From Bacillus sp. FJAT-22090 (GTDB taxonomy: Bacteria; Bacillota; Bacilli; Bacillales_A; Planococcaceae), in the NCBI RefSeq assembly GCF_001278755.1, contig NZ_CP012601.1, positions 2,294,001 to 2,358,000 of the forward strand: DNA of 64,000 nucleotides, written 5' to 3'. Positions 24,837 through 35,114 of the stretch are shown here, in pieces. The stretch's first letter is position 1, and every line of letters begins with the position of its first letter. The position numbers and the translations under genes were made by a program. Below the pieces are notes generated by a model. That model had not been told where the DNA came from, searched no databases, and saw nothing but the letters and a program-made list of their open reading frames with translations.

Positions 24837-27672
24837 AGGCTTCAGCTGCCTTGGCAGATTCCACTTTTTTATTTTTATTCATAAAATAAGAAACGGTTAA
24901 CATGATTATTGCAATAACGGCTGTTATGATCGCTCCAGCTATAAAACTTGTTTCAGGCTCATATTTAATGGACATATAAACAGTAGATAGAACATCTGGA
25001 AGTTTAATGTCTGGAACAGCAAGGATAAGAAGTGGAATGATGTATAAACACATCAAAGCGACACTTGCTATCCAACCTGCCGATTGACCAAATTCAAGAG
25101 CAGCTCGAATAATGGAAGCACCCGCCAACAACAAGAGTATCGTGAATATTGTCCACTCAACTGCTCGTTGATCGTTTAGAATATACATGTTGATGCTGTA
25201 TAGACTTATAATCAGTCCGACTAGTATAGAAAGTATTGCAGTTAATCCTAATCGTAGACCGATTGGACCATCTTTCATTTGATACGTAAAGTATCCTATC
25301 AGTAGACTGCTAATAAGCAAAATGATAAATAGAATAACTGGTGGAACTTTTTTTCCTTCATCTGATAAGGTTGCTTCCCCTTTAACTTCTAACGGATTCA
25401 CGAAGTGATTGAACACATATCCATTCTCTTGACCATCCACATACGTATTCGCAAGAAATTCTTGAATGTCCCCATCAAAATCGGACATAGCATCCACGTT
25501 TGTTTCCCACTTGTTGCTGAATTCATTGGAAGTATCTTTAATACCATCGGCTTTCACATGTAAATCATTGGCGTAATTCACTAAACTATTTTGTTTCTGT
25601 GATAAAGCTTGAATCATCTCACTTAAGCTAAGGAGTTGATTGCTTACATTTTGTTGTCCTGCCACTACTTCTCCTTCCGTAACTGTTGCTGAAGGTTCGG
25701 CTGTTCCCATCGTGGAAGGTGTTTGAATTTGCTGAAGAAGCAAATTCGCTTGCTGATCAATAGAATCTAAATCACTCACTAAGGAAGCATGTTGCTGTTC
25801 TGCTGTTTCCTTATATCCAGTCATCATCGCAGCAAAAGTAGTACTTAAATCAGTCATACCGAGCTGAGTTGCCGGGATTCCATCACTCACAGAAGTCCAA
25901 CTTTCAAGCTCTAGTTCATTCATATCCACCACATTTTTCAATAGAGCGGTTAATATTTCATCCTTTAGAAGTGCGTCTTTATTCGTACTTCCCCCACCTT
26001 CATTAAGTGTAAACTCAAATTGTTCCAAGGTAGCATAATAGGAAAGCAACGAATTCAATTCTGTATTCGCCGCACCCTTTGTAAATAATTCTTCCAATCT
26101 AGTTTTCTGATCAGCCGATAAACGATCATGCTTTAGAAGAGACTCTTCCTTTTGCTTAATAATGGCTCCAATTTTTGCAGTATCTGCAGGATAGGAATTT
26201 AAAATTTGTTGAACAGATTCATATTCTCTGTACACAGAATTGTAGCTTTCTAGCAAGCTTGCATAATCACTTGATGCTTTTACATAATCAGCTGCTCCTG
26301 ATTGCTTTGCATTTGTCCAAACTGTTTCCTTTTCGGAAATAACTGTTTGAACAGAAGTTAATTCAGCTTGAAGTTGCTCCAGCTCTCCTAGCAATGTAGA
26401 GGTTGGGTCTGTTACAGCTACTTTCGCTTTCAAGGAAGTAAGTGCTGATAATATTTCGTTAACCTTCGCACGTTCCTCTTCCATGTTTGGTAGCACAGTA
26501 TCAGTTATTACAGTTGCTTTACGTGCCATTTCCTCTTGAATCGTTGTTAGAAGTTGTGGATTAGTACCGATATTTTCAATACCTAGTACTCCAGTTCCAC
26601 TTTTTCGTGCTGCAATACCTTTTTCTAGATTGCTTAGAATTGTATTGTTATATCGATCAATTGCTGTACCTTGAACAACTAGGAGGTCTGAAAGCTGTCG
26701 ATCAACCTCACTCTTACGCAATTCCGATAGTGCATTGAATTTTTCTTTATTCTCATCAATAATGCCATTTACTTTTACTATTTCTTCATTCAATCTATCG
26801 TTGTTTTCTTCTAGTTGTTGTACTGATTTATTAAATTGCTCTGTTTGAGCTGCTGCAGCAGCATGAATTTTTGCAAGACTGTCGTTTTGAACTTGCTGAA
26901 GTATTTCTTTTTGTGTATCTTGAAATTGTTTATATTGTTGTACATATGTGATAAAACCATTCATTTGCTGACCAAAAGAATCAGCATTTTGAATACGAGA
27001 ATTATAGCCATTATTGGCAGAACTAATTTGGGAAAGTAGTCCTTGCATTTGCTCTTTTTGTCTTTTCATTTCTTCTGCCAATGTTTCGGACTCAGGTTTA
27101 TAATAGCCTGCCATTGCAGTTAAAAATTCTGTTTCTTTCCCTAAAATATTCTTAAATTCTTTCTTAATATGATTCATTTCCTGTGCAACATAGCTCCAGT
27201 AGAGTGTGGAGATTTTTTCGTTCACCCTATTAGTAGCTGATTCAATTTCATACAGGACCTTTTCTTTACGAACGCCAGTTTTCTGTCGTTGAACTTGATA
27301 AGAGAATTCCGCTTTCTTTGGATTTTGCTGATCATAAGACATAATATTTTCAGAGAAATTAGAAGGAATGTATACAATTGCTTCATACTGGTTGGATTTC
27401 AATCCATTCTCTGCTGCCCCGCGTCCCATCACTTCCCATTTATATGGGGAACCATCCGCCAAAATGGAAACAACCTCCACTCCCATATCAACATTTTCAT
27501 CTTCTTTCGATAGACCCTGGTCTTCGTTAACAATTGCGATTACTCGCTTATTTGGCGTATTTAAATCTAAGATATTTACACCCATTAGTTGAAAAAATAA
27601 GATGGGAAGAGCTAAGATGAGCAATATTCCCGCAATCAGTTTCCACATTTTACTTTTATCCGTCGTTTTCAT
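24826..27672 (-). CDS. esaA: Type VII secretion protein EsaA (YueB-like)
   Basis: 948 residues, within the family range though shorter than B. subtilis YueB. One N-terminal membrane helix (about 10-30) is followed by the conserved ANKRVIAIVNEDQG-like strand (here NKRVIAIVNEDQG). A long coiled-coil-rich extracellular region covers about 150-760. Five or six membrane helices follow at the C-terminus (about 775-935). The extracellular stalk spans the wall; in B. subtilis YueB serves as the phage SPP1 receptor. It overlaps the essC stop by four bases (ATGA), so translation is coupled. Confidence 0.92.
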   Translation of the reverse strand: MKTTDKSKMWKLIAGILLILALPILFFQLMGVNILDLNTPNKRVIAIVNEDQGLSKEDENVDMGVEVVSILADGSPYKWEVMGRGAAENGLKSNQYEAIVYIPSNFSENIMSYDQQNPKKAEFSYQVQRQKTGVRKEKVLYEIESATNRVNEKISTLYWSYVAQEMNHIKKEFKNILGKETEFLTAMAGYYKPESETLAEEMKRQKEQMQGLLSQISSANNGYNSRIQNADSFGQQMNGFITYVQQYKQFQDTQKEILQQVQNDSLAKIHAAAAAQTEQFNKSVQQLEENNDRLNEEIVKVNGIIDENKEKFNALSELRKSEVDRQLSDLLVVQGTAIDRYNNTILSNLEKGIAARKSGTGVLGIENIGTNPQLLTTIQEEMARKATVITDTVLPNMEEERAKVNEILSALTSLKAKVAVTDPTSTLLGELEQLQAELTSVQTVISEKETVWTNAKQSGAADYVKASSDYASLLESYNSVYREYESVQQILNSYPADTAKIGAIIKQKEESLLKHDRLSADQKTRLEELFTKGAANTELNSLLSYYATLEQFEFTLNEGGGSTNKDALLKDEILTALLKNVVDMNELELESWTSVSDGIPATQLGMTDLSTTFAAMMTGYKETAEQQHASLVSDLDSIDQQANLLLQQIQTPSTMGTAEPSATVTEGEVVAGQQNVSNQLLSLSEMIQALSQKQNSLVNYANDLHVKADGIKDTSNEFSNKWETNVDAMSDFDGDIQEFLANTYVDGQENGYVFNHFVNPLEVKGEATLSDEGKKVPPVILFIILLISSLLIGYFTYQMKDGPIGLRLGLTAILSILVGLIISLYSINMYILNDQRAVEWTIFTILLLLAGASIIRAALEFGQSAGWIASVALMCLYIIPLLILAVPDIKLPDVLSTVYMSIKYEPETSFIAGAIITAVIAIIMLTVSYFMNKNKKVESAKAAEAYEL

Positions 27673-30600
27673 TGAACGATCTTCCTCTCAATCTTGCATA
27701 ACGGGGTTAGAACTTTTGTAGCATTCCCGTTTAAAATATAATGTGCAAATCCTAGCGGAAGTTCCGCTTCTTTTCGTTCGTATGCCAATGTATATAATGT
27801 CTGCTCTGATTTCTTCATAAATAGAAGTGCTTGTCGGACTAGCTTCAATTCATTTGTAAATGCATCATATCCTTTCGTGATTTCAGCGTTATTACCAGAA
27901 ACAATGACATTAAATCCTAAATGTGAATACTTTTTCATCAGCTTGGAGAGTCGATCTTGTATACCAGGATCTGCAAGCTGTAAAAATCTTGTGTAGCCAT
28001 CGATAATGAAATAAGAAAGCACTATCTTTGGTGTTCCGTTTCCTTGTTGTAAACTTTCTAAATACTCTTTTTCTACATTCACGTAATATTGTTCGATATG
28101 TGTGACCCAGTTAACAAGAGCCTCTTTCGTTTCTAAATAATTTACTTTTGATTCCTCTGAAAACATGGACAATCCACGATCGAAACTATCAAATACTGCA
28201 ATAAAGCCTGTTTCCTGCTCTTCTAAATTTTGAATAATCCATTTCAACGCATTCGTTTTTCCTCTTTGAACTTGCCCGACAAGAAGGCAATGACGATTTT
28301 TTTGGAAATTAATTGTCACTGGACGAACCGTTTCTTCATTTAATCCAATTGAAACAATTCCATTTTCTTTTTTACGATCGATATAAACAGGAAAGCTGAT
28401 GGATGTTAATTCGAAAGGTAGCATCGGTATTGGTTTAGGAAGTTCATACTCGCTATATTTAGCTATTAAAGATTGAACTTTGGATTTAATTGCTTCCAAT
28501 ACGTCAAAATCATCCACACCACTTGCAGGCAAGAAAATTTGTGCAAATTTGACATCCTCTTTTTTAACAATAGCTCTTCCAGGGAATGGTTCCAAATCAA
28601 ATGGAACTCGACCTACAATTCCATAAGCTTCACTCGTATCAAATAAATAATGAATAATTTTTGTTTTTAAGTTATTCATTAGTGACTGTCTTACAGATTG
28701 CACTCTTGTTGCCGTAATCAATAAATAAATTCCCAGAGATTGCCCGTCTCGTGCGAATTGGATTAACTGTGCTTCCAATTCTTCCATCTCTTCGCGGACA
28801 ATATCATAATTATCCACAACGATATAAATTAGCGGTAATGGCTTTGCAGTCAGATTATTGTACATATGAATATTACTAACTTCTGCTTGTTGGAACGCTA
28901 TTTTCCTTTCGGAGATTTCTTTTTTCATTAATTTTATTAACTTTTCACGTTTTAACTCTTCGTCAATCGTGAAATAATCCGCTGTGTGGGGAAGCTGTCG
29001 AAGCGGTAGCAACGAACCGTTCCCATAATCTAACATATAAAAATGCGCTTCACTCGGAGTTAACCTACTACTAATCCCTAATAGCATCGTTAATAAAGTG
29101 TACGACTTTCCATATCCAGAAGAACCAAAAATACCTACGTTTCCATCCTTTTTCCAGTCATAAGCAATTGGTGTTTGACTCTGTTTCTCCGGCTCATCCA
29201 TTATTCCAATTGGAAAAGCCAGCTTTGTAGTTAATTCTTCTTTTGGACTTTCTATTCTTAATGCGAGTGGAGGCAACCAAGGACTAGCTAGCTTCTGAAT
29301 GGACAATTCCTCTTGAATTTTTGCTATTTTTGTAGTGACAGCTTCCATTTCTGTTAGACTGCTCTTTTTCCTGCTCACATTCGTTTCAATACCAGAAAGC
29401 GGATATAGACCAAGATCGGTTACTATAGCTACATCGTCTTCTCCTTCAAGCGTTTCTTCCATATAAGGTGACCCGCTCCAGGCAGATTGGAACAATTCAT
29501 ATACTTCGTTATTCCCTACCTGTAAATATCCACGACCTGTAACAGTGATTGTTGCAGCATCCCCGTTTTTTAATATTTCTTTACTATCGGATGCATCCTG
29601 TACTTTCAATGCAACACGGAAACGTGCATTACTCCAGATCTGTTCATCAATGATTCCACCCGGCTTTTGAGTTGCCAAAATCAGATGGACTCCTAGACTT
29701 CGGCCAATACGTGCTGTACTTACCAGCTCACGAATAAATTCAGGTTCCTCGCTTTTCAACTCGGCAAATTCATCTGAAATTAAAAACAGATGTGGCAAGG
29801 GCTCATTCGCCTTTCCTTCTTTATAAAGTGTCGTGTAATCATCAATATGTGCGACACTGAACTGATCAAACAGACGCTGTCTACGCTTCAGCTCACTATT
29901 AATAGAAGCAAGTGCACGCATACTAAAGTTTTTACTACCCTCAATATTTGTGATCGTACCTAAAAGATGAGGAATATTTTTAAATGGCTGTGCCATCCCC
30001 CCACCTTTATAGTCAATCAGTAAAAACGCCACTTCATGCGGATGAAAATGAACGGCCAGCGATAGAATATATGTTTGAAGAAATTCACTTTTACCCGATC
30101 CTGTTGTACCAGCTAATAAACCATGAGGTCCATGTGCTTTTTCATGAAGATTTAAATGGACAAGTTCTTTTTTTCCTTTAAAACCAATTGGGACAGCAAG
30201 AGATTTAGCTGATTCATTGGTCTTCCAATTTCTGCTTATCGGTACATCTTCTACATCTTTCACTCCGAACATTTCCAAAAAGCTGACGGAGTTTGGTATA
30301 GAGTTTTTCATGCCTATTTGATGATTAAGCGTTTTTAGGGTACGAGCAAAACGTTCATTCGTCTCCTGTTCGTATTGATCCAAGTGAAAAGGTTTTTCTA
30401 GTGCCTTTCCAGCGTCGATTAAAATATCTCCTTCTCGTTCATTCACATAGCGGACTAGTGTATGAACATTTTCGGTCATTCTCTCTTGTGCAGTTTCGGC
30501 AAAAATGACGGATATACCAAGATCCTTATTATTTTTGCGTTCTAAATATTCGAGTATGACATGCTCTGCTAGTAAGGAATAATCCGTAATGATGAAAATG

Positions 30601-32150
30601 AGATGTGGAGCAAATTTTATTTTCCCTTTCATTTCATCGGCATCACGTTCTCGTATTATTTCATAAAGCGACGACAGCAACTGATCGCGTGTCTCCTCAT
30701 TATGAATCAAACCCTTTGCATGCATATGAGGTAACGTAAAATGTGGCAACCACTTTATCCACTCGATATCTTTGTATTCTTTATTATTGAAAACGCAAAC
30801 GAATCTTACATCGTGGTAACTATGAGAAAATGCGAGTTGCCCAATAATTTGCTGCAGCTCTCGTTTAATAACCGATTCTTTCCCAATCAGACCTAATATC
30901 CCCTCTGATAAGTGTGTTGTAATGGGTGCATTTGGGAGTTCTTTATACACTTTTTCCATTCGTTGCGCCTGTTCGAGAAGGTCATCTACTTCTCTATTCG
31001 CAAGATCACCAGATGACAGAGTAATCTCATAGCTTGCAGGAGCTTGACCAGTACCAAGTCTAAATTCCAAAAAGTCATGACTGTCTAATGTTCTTTCCCA
31101 GATTCGACCAGACAACTGCTTCGTCATTTGTTTCATTTCTTCAAAAGACGGGAAATGATACTCTAATACAAATTTTTGTTTTTCAGAAAGCTCATAAAGC
31201 TCTTGACGCATATTATTCAAGTAAGCAGTATATACTCGTCGCCTTTTCTCCGCATTCAACTTTCGTTTTTTTCGATCTTTAAAGTATTGAACCGTCGATG
31301 TGATTAAAACCAATACAAACAAAGTAACGGAAATAATAATATAAGTCCCTCTTGGAATAAAAATTGCAACAACACCCATTACGATTAACATAACGAGTGG
31401 CAGAGCGATAATTAGCCAAAGACTTCGACCATTATCATCGCTTTCCTGAGTAGGAAACGATAAGGAAACCTTTTCTTTTGGTAAATCATATATCATCCGA
31501 GGTGTCCGTCTATACTCAGGGTATATATTTAGTATTTCGGATTTAGGTACGTCTATCTCGGGAAGAATAGTTTCATATTTTACCGAAGAAACGACTTCCA
31601 ACATATCCTTTTCAACAAGTTTCATTTCCATAAACGCCCACTGTATGACGTCACCTATTTGGAGAACATGATTAGATTCGGAACGTTTTCCGTTTACATA
31701 TAAAGGACAATTAAATTCTTTCTTAATAATCCAACCAGCTTCAATTTTATTTAGCGAAAAATGTCCAAACTCCACTTCTGGAAACTGGACTTCTTGTCTT
31801 TGGAAAGTTGCATTTTCTTGTTGGCAATTAAACGATATTTCATTTTCATAGTCGATAAAGTATGTCTTTGATGAAATAGGTGAGTAGGATATATATAAAC
31901 GAAGAACACGCTCTCGTTGTTCAATGGTGATGCCTTTCGCTATACTTATATCTCCTATTTTTTTATTGCCATCATGGACGTAATACTTATTGTCTTCTTT
32001 CTTAACTGTTATTGGCCCATGAGTAAAAGGGTAGGACAATATCGTGAGATCGTGCTCAATACCAGGTCCAATTGTGAGGGATGATAAATCATTTCCCTCC
32101 CAATTTAACCGTTGATAATCATCCCCATAAAAAACCCATAACTGCAACAC
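27669..32150 (-). CDS. essC: Type VII secretion ATPase EssC (YukBA-like)
   Basis: 1493 residues, a single-chain EssC. Two N-terminal FHA-like domains cover about 1-190, two membrane helices about 240-285, then three FtsK/SpoIIIE-type ATPase modules. Walker A motifs are GTTGSGKSEF (near 683), GSSGYGKSYT (near 1012) and GQVQRGKTNA (near 1293). Walker B-like strands are HLFLISDEFAE, LIYIVVDNYD and SYFIIDGYTR. Only the first module has a fully classical Walker B acid pair (DE), as in other EssC proteins. The start is GTG with an AAGGTG ribosome binding site. This is the motor that recognises and drives WXG100 and LXG substrates through the membrane. Confidence 0.96.
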   Translation of the reverse strand: MLQLWVFYGDDYQRLNWEGNDLSSLTIGPGIEHDLTILSYPFTHGPITVKKEDNKYYVHDGNKKIGDISIAKGITIEQRERVLRLYISYSPISSKTYFIDYENEISFNCQQENATFQRQEVQFPEVEFGHFSLNKIEAGWIIKKEFNCPLYVNGKRSESNHVLQIGDVIQWAFMEMKLVEKDMLEVVSSVKYETILPEIDVPKSEILNIYPEYRRTPRMIYDLPKEKVSLSFPTQESDDNGRSLWLIIALPLVMLIVMGVVAIFIPRGTYIIISVTLFVLVLITSTVQYFKDRKKRKLNAEKRRRVYTAYLNNMRQELYELSEKQKFVLEYHFPSFEEMKQMTKQLSGRIWERTLDSHDFLEFRLGTGQAPASYEITLSSGDLANREVDDLLEQAQRMEKVYKELPNAPITTHLSEGILGLIGKESVIKRELQQIIGQLAFSHSYHDVRFVCVFNNKEYKDIEWIKWLPHFTLPHMHAKGLIHNEETRDQLLSSLYEIIRERDADEMKGKIKFAPHLIFIITDYSLLAEHVILEYLERKNNKDLGISVIFAETAQERMTENVHTLVRYVNEREGDILIDAGKALEKPFHLDQYEQETNERFARTLKTLNHQIGMKNSIPNSVSFLEMFGVKDVEDVPISRNWKTNESAKSLAVPIGFKGKKELVHLNLHEKAHGPHGLLAGTTGSGKSEFLQTYILSLAVHFHPHEVAFLLIDYKGGGMAQPFKNIPHLLGTITNIEGSKNFSMRALASINSELKRRQRLFDQFSVAHIDDYTTLYKEGKANEPLPHLFLISDEFAELKSEEPEFIRELVSTARIGRSLGVHLILATQKPGGIIDEQIWSNARFRVALKVQDASDSKEILKNGDAATITVTGRGYLQVGNNEVYELFQSAWSGSPYMEETLEGEDDVAIVTDLGLYPLSGIETNVSRKKSSLTEMEAVTTKIAKIQEELSIQKLASPWLPPLALRIESPKEELTTKLAFPIGIMDEPEKQSQTPIAYDWKKDGNVGIFGSSGYGKSYTLLTMLLGISSRLTPSEAHFYMLDYGNGSLLPLRQLPHTADYFTIDEELKREKLIKLMKKEISERKIAFQQAEVSNIHMYNNLTAKPLPLIYIVVDNYDIVREEMEELEAQLIQFARDGQSLGIYLLITATRVQSVRQSLMNNLKTKIIHYLFDTSEAYGIVGRVPFDLEPFPGRAIVKKEDVKFAQIFLPASGVDDFDVLEAIKSKVQSLIAKYSEYELPKPIPMLPFELTSISFPVYIDRKKENGIVSIGLNEETVRPVTINFQKNRHCLLVGQVQRGKTNALKWIIQNLEEQETGFIAVFDSFDRGLSMFSEESKVNYLETKEALVNWVTHIEQYYVNVEKEYLESLQQGNGTPKIVLSYFIIDGYTRFLQLADPGIQDRLSKLMKKYSHLGFNVIVSGNNAEITKGYDAFTNELKLVRQALLFMKKSEQTLYTLAYERKEAELPLGFAHYILNGNATKVLTPLCKIERKIVQ

Positions 32151-32187
32151 TTAGTACACCTTCTTTCAATCCGTTGTTATTTTCCAC

Positions 32188-33363
32188 TTAGTTATCGGAT
32201 TCCTCTTCTTCTTCCATCAGTTTTTCATATTCTTCTACTTCTCTATCTATTTCCTCTACAAGTGTTTGAATTTCTTCTCCTGAAAGATCTTGATCTGCTT
32301 TTATTTCCTCTCTTCTCTTCAATAATCCATAAGTAATTAGCTCTCCATCTTCCATGGCACGTGCTATATCAACTGCATTCTCCGCTTCTCCTCGACCTAT
32401 GTAAATCCAATACTTCAAATAATCTACATCAGTTTGAAGAGTTATGTTAGAAAGCACATTCTTTTTCTGTTCCTCGTCTAATCGCTCATTTGTAACGGTA
32501 GAATAGGCAAGTTCATAAAGAACGACATACGGCATGGACTTGACACTATATGGACTCAGTTCGGTAACAACTTGACTGTAATTTTGACCTAGAAAATATT
32601 CATGGCCAAGGGTATATGCTTCGTTTTTGGGTTTTTCATGAATGAAATAAATAATAGTAAAAACGATTGCAGGGAGTAGTAAAACCCCAAATCCGATAGA
32701 TAAGCCCTTTGTAATTTTCCACTTTTTGCGTGGCAACCTAACATTTTCTTTTTCTCTAATTTCTAGCTGGTCAAGCTGTTCACTAATATAGTTCAGTAAT
32801 GATTGGCTGTCTTGCATCGACATGATGGATGAACCGATTTCTTTTAACTCTAGAATCTCCGAATACTTTAAGTACTCTTCAAATGTGAAGGATCCATCAA
32901 TAGCAGCTGCTGCAACTGCTTTCGTCTCTAACCAAAAGCGTTCTTCATTTTTTTCAAATGGGGGAAGGCTGCCTTGCACTCCATAATAAATGAAGAGAGG
33001 CTCCATTCCTCTGCTATATACAGTATTTTCTGGGCAGACAATGAGATTGAGGCGTGGATATGGGTGGGAATGAACCTTCTCAACAAGCTGATAGGCGAAC
33101 ATCCATCGAGATTTTTCATCTTCCTTATGGATTTCACTAAATCGTTTAAAGGTATTAGGAATTTCTGCTTGAATGATCAATTCGTCATCTGTAATGACTA
33201 TGTCTTTCGTAATTTTTGGATTAACTTCTTTCAGAAATATAATCTCAGAAGTCCTTTTAAAACCAACTCGTTCCTTCTGGAATACAAAAGTGGTTTTATT
33301 ATCTTCTTGATTAATTTCTGCTCCTATCCGATTTTTCAAATATGTATGTATGTTAGTCGCCAT
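32188..33363 (-). CDS. essB: Type VII secretion protein EssB (YukC-like)
   Basis: 391 residues. A pseudokinase-like cytoplasmic domain occupies about 1-215, one membrane helix about 222-245 (GLSIGFGVLLLPAIVFTIIYF), then a helical extracytoplasmic domain containing YVVLYELAYSTV, ending in an acidic tail (EEEEESDN). This is the EssB/YukC architecture. It forms the membrane scaffold with EssC. It begins 13 bases after esaB and ends 37 bases before essC. GAAGGAG lies upstream of the ATG. Confidence 0.93.
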   Translation of the reverse strand: MATNIHTYLKNRIGAEINQEDNKTTFVFQKERVGFKRTSEIIFLKEVNPKITKDIVITDDELIIQAEIPNTFKRFSEIHKEDEKSRWMFAYQLVEKVHSHPYPRLNLIVCPENTVYSRGMEPLFIYYGVQGSLPPFEKNEERFWLETKAVAAAAIDGSFTFEEYLKYSEILELKEIGSSIMSMQDSQSLLNYISEQLDQLEIREKENVRLPRKKWKITKGLSIGFGVLLLPAIVFTIIYFIHEKPKNEAYTLGHEYFLGQNYSQVVTELSPYSVKSMPYVVLYELAYSTVTNERLDEEQKKNVLSNITLQTDVDYLKYWIYIGRGEAENAVDIARAMEDGELITYGLLKRREEIKADQDLSGEEIQTLVEEIDREVEEYEKLMEEEEESDN

Positions 33364-33376
33364 TTATATTGCTCCT

Positions 33377-33616
33377 TCAAATGATTTCAATACGATCACC
33401 GGTCGTAATCCCACACGCTTCCATCGTCAGATGCCCTGGGTAGATTTTATCCTTATTAACTACTCGAACCCAATGCCCTTCACGCGGAGTACTGGAAATT
33501 GAATTTGCTTGCCATGCAATATCAATCATTTTTTTCATCGTATAATAATTAGAAAGCCTTAAATCGATTACATTACTCTCATAATTCGAAAGATCTACCG
33601 TAATCTCTATATACAT
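33377..33616 (-). CDS. esaB: Ubiquitin-like type VII protein EsaB (YukD-like)
   Basis: 79 residues from the chosen ATG, exactly the length of B. subtilis YukD, and strongly similar to it (MYIEITVDLSNYESNV; AWQANSISSTPREGHWVRVV; CGITTGDRIEII). The ubiquitin-like fold is known for this family. The ATG at 33616 follows AAGGAGG; the longer reading from 33682 would add an unrelated leader and lacks a ribosome binding site. The protein is cytoplasmic and needed for system activity. Confidence 0.94.
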   Translation of the reverse strand: MYIEITVDLSNYESNVIDLRLSNYYTMKKMIDIAWQANSISSTPREGHWVRVVNKDKIYPGHLTMEACGITTGDRIEII

Positions 33617-33699
33617 AATTCGTACCTCCTTAAAAAGCGACAGTCGTTTATTGATGGTGATGTGAAATGAAAATTGGAACAATCTATATTCTTAAGGAA

Positions 33700-33728
33700 A
33701 AAGCGTCTTCCAATGAGGAACACGCTCT
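33700..33728 (-). repeat. Hairpin direct repeat (downstream copy) between esxA and esaB
   Basis: A 29-base sequence identical to 33892-33920. Each contains the stem AGCGTCTTCC...GGAACACGCT (one mismatch), a terminator-like hairpin. The two copies flank a 163-base segment, probably by duplication or insertion. Confidence 0.8.
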
Positions 33729-33857
33729 CAGACTGTTGACAAACGCTCGCATTCTTCGTTACTTGCACTTCTTTGTAAGCTCATGAACTAATAAGTTCTA
33801 TTCGCTTCCGCATCGTGCTGCGTGTCTCGAATGACAAGCGTTTTCAAGACAGTCTGA
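33728..33857. mobile_element. MITE-like insert between esxA and esaB
   Basis: 130 bases bounded by imperfect inverted repeats: TCAGACTGT-tgac-AAACGCT (33728-33747) and AGCGTTT-tcaag-ACAGTCTGA (33837-33857). A further outer inverted pair is GTTGACAAA (33735-33743) and TTTGTCAAC (33880-33888). It codes for nothing evident. It sits between duplicated hairpins, so it may be a small non-autonomous mobile element or the remnant of one. Confidence 0.4.
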
Positions 33858-33891
33858 AGTGACACCTTCGAAATTTGATTTTGTCAACGTG

Positions 33892-33920
33892 AAAGCGTCT
33901 TCCAATGAGGAACACGCTCT
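33892..33920 (-). terminator. Hairpin after esxA (upstream copy of the direct repeat)
   Basis: The same 29 bases as 33700-33728. As the first hairpin downstream of esxA on the minus strand, it may act as a partial terminator that sets esxA expression above that of the rest of the operon. The T run is short (CTTTC), so strength is uncertain. Confidence 0.55.
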
Positions 33921-33948
33921 TTATTTAACCCAACTAAAAAGGAACCAC

Positions 33949-34242
33949 TTATCCGCGAATTTGTCCTGCAATTTGTTGGTCTGCGTCTTGAAGCGCTTGA
34001 CCAGCACGGCTTAATTGAACTCCAACTTCACTTAAAAGCTCACGCATTTCATTAAAGTGTGGTTTTAATCTTTCATATTGCTCAGCAAACGCTGCACTTG
34101 AAGCACCTTCCCAAATAGATTGAAGCTCCCCGATCATTCCATCTAGACGACCAATTTGAGAAGCTACTTCACTTGATTCATGGTTGTAACGTCCAGCCAT
34201 AGCATCAAGCTCAGCGGGTGTTACGCGAATAATTCCTGACAT
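33949..34242 (-). CDS. esxA: WXG100 protein EsxA (YukE-like)
   Basis: 97 residues from the second ATG, the same length as B. subtilis YukE, which it closely resembles (GIIRVTPAELDAMAGRYNHE; SIWEGASSAAFAEQYERLKP; ending QQIAGQIRG). The WXG turn is IWEGA near residue 41. The ATG at 34242 has GGGAG nine bases upstream; the ATG at 34251 abuts the ribosome binding site and is unlikely. This is the secreted helical-hairpin substrate and the first gene of the type VII operon. It is separated from esaB by hairpins and a MITE-like insert. Confidence 0.96.
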   Translation of the reverse strand: MSGIIRVTPAELDAMAGRYNHESSEVASQIGRLDGMIGELQSIWEGASSAAFAEQYERLKPHFNEMRELLSEVGVQLSRAGQALQDADQQIAGQIRG

Positions 34243-34251
34243 TCCATACAT

Positions 34252-35081
34252 CTCCCTTGTTATATAATTTAGTAAAATTTATAAAATAACTGCCTTCAAA
34301 AGTAATCATCCGTTCTCAGATAGTAGAACAAATAAATCACCTTTTACTTACAGATATTCCTGACCTTGTGCTTTCTATGAAACCACCAAAATATTAGGAG
34401 TAACTTCCGACTATTCTAAAATACTCAATTAGCGAAGTGCCCTCTATATGTGTTGAAAACATTGCACTACTTATGAATTACCAACTTTTGACTTACATCC
34501 ACATTACTTTCATCCCCCATATAAATAGGAGATAAACCTAAATTGAAAAATAAATTTATTATTCTTGTAATAGTTGTAATGGAAATTACTAGAAATATAA
34601 TTTCCTAAGTTTTCCTTAATATTATAAATAACACTCTATTTTCTCTCCGTCAAAGAAATCCAAAACGTCATATTTTTCGAATAGAACTATCATCACACAG
34701 ACTATTGTCACTAAACTTAAAATATTTAATTTATCTATTAAATATTTTTCATTTCTATCTTTTATATATCCAAAAATATCAAATATATATAATTAATAAT
34801 TACTTTTATTACTTTAGGTTTATTTTTCTAAGGTCAGAACTCAACAAATGTCTCAGCATAAAGATACTTCAAACTGTAATTTTTTATGAAAAAATATAAT
34901 TACAGAATTATTACAGGTGCCAGGCACCTGTAATAATTCATATTATTGCTTTGCAGTAGGTATTTTATGTTGTGGCAAATTTACTCATAAAATTATTAAT
35001 TGAATAGTAACAACATCGTTAAATTATTATTTTTTAGGTAATATTAATTAAAAAGGAATCATTGATAATGGTTCAAATTAC
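34252..35081. other. Intergenic region, about 830 bp, upstream of esxA
   Basis: Very AT-rich. It must contain the esxA promoter on the minus strand, but I find no convincing hexamer pair. It holds palindrome copy 7 (34905-34939). Two short open frames, 34543-34608 and 34705-34899, are not convincing. Confidence 0.6.
34905..34939. repeat. GGTGCC-palindrome family, copy 7
   Basis: GAATTATTACAGGTGCC-A-GGCACCTGTAATAATTC, a perfect palindrome of 17+1+17. It has CAGGTGCC where most copies have CTGGTGCC; both halves changed together. Confidence 0.92.
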
Positions 35082-35114
35082 ATGATATACTTCATTTGTA
35101 AAGGAGTGGAAATA

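Noticed and set aside
34543-34608. 21-residue hydrophobic frame (TTG start, AGGAG 11 bases upstream) in the esxA upstream region
   Set aside because: Too short and poorly spaced; no partner gene next to it. Possible but unsupported.
34705-34899. 64-codon open frame upstream of esxA
   Set aside because: Composition is just AT-rich DNA read as Ile/Leu/Tyr/Phe; no ribosome binding site.
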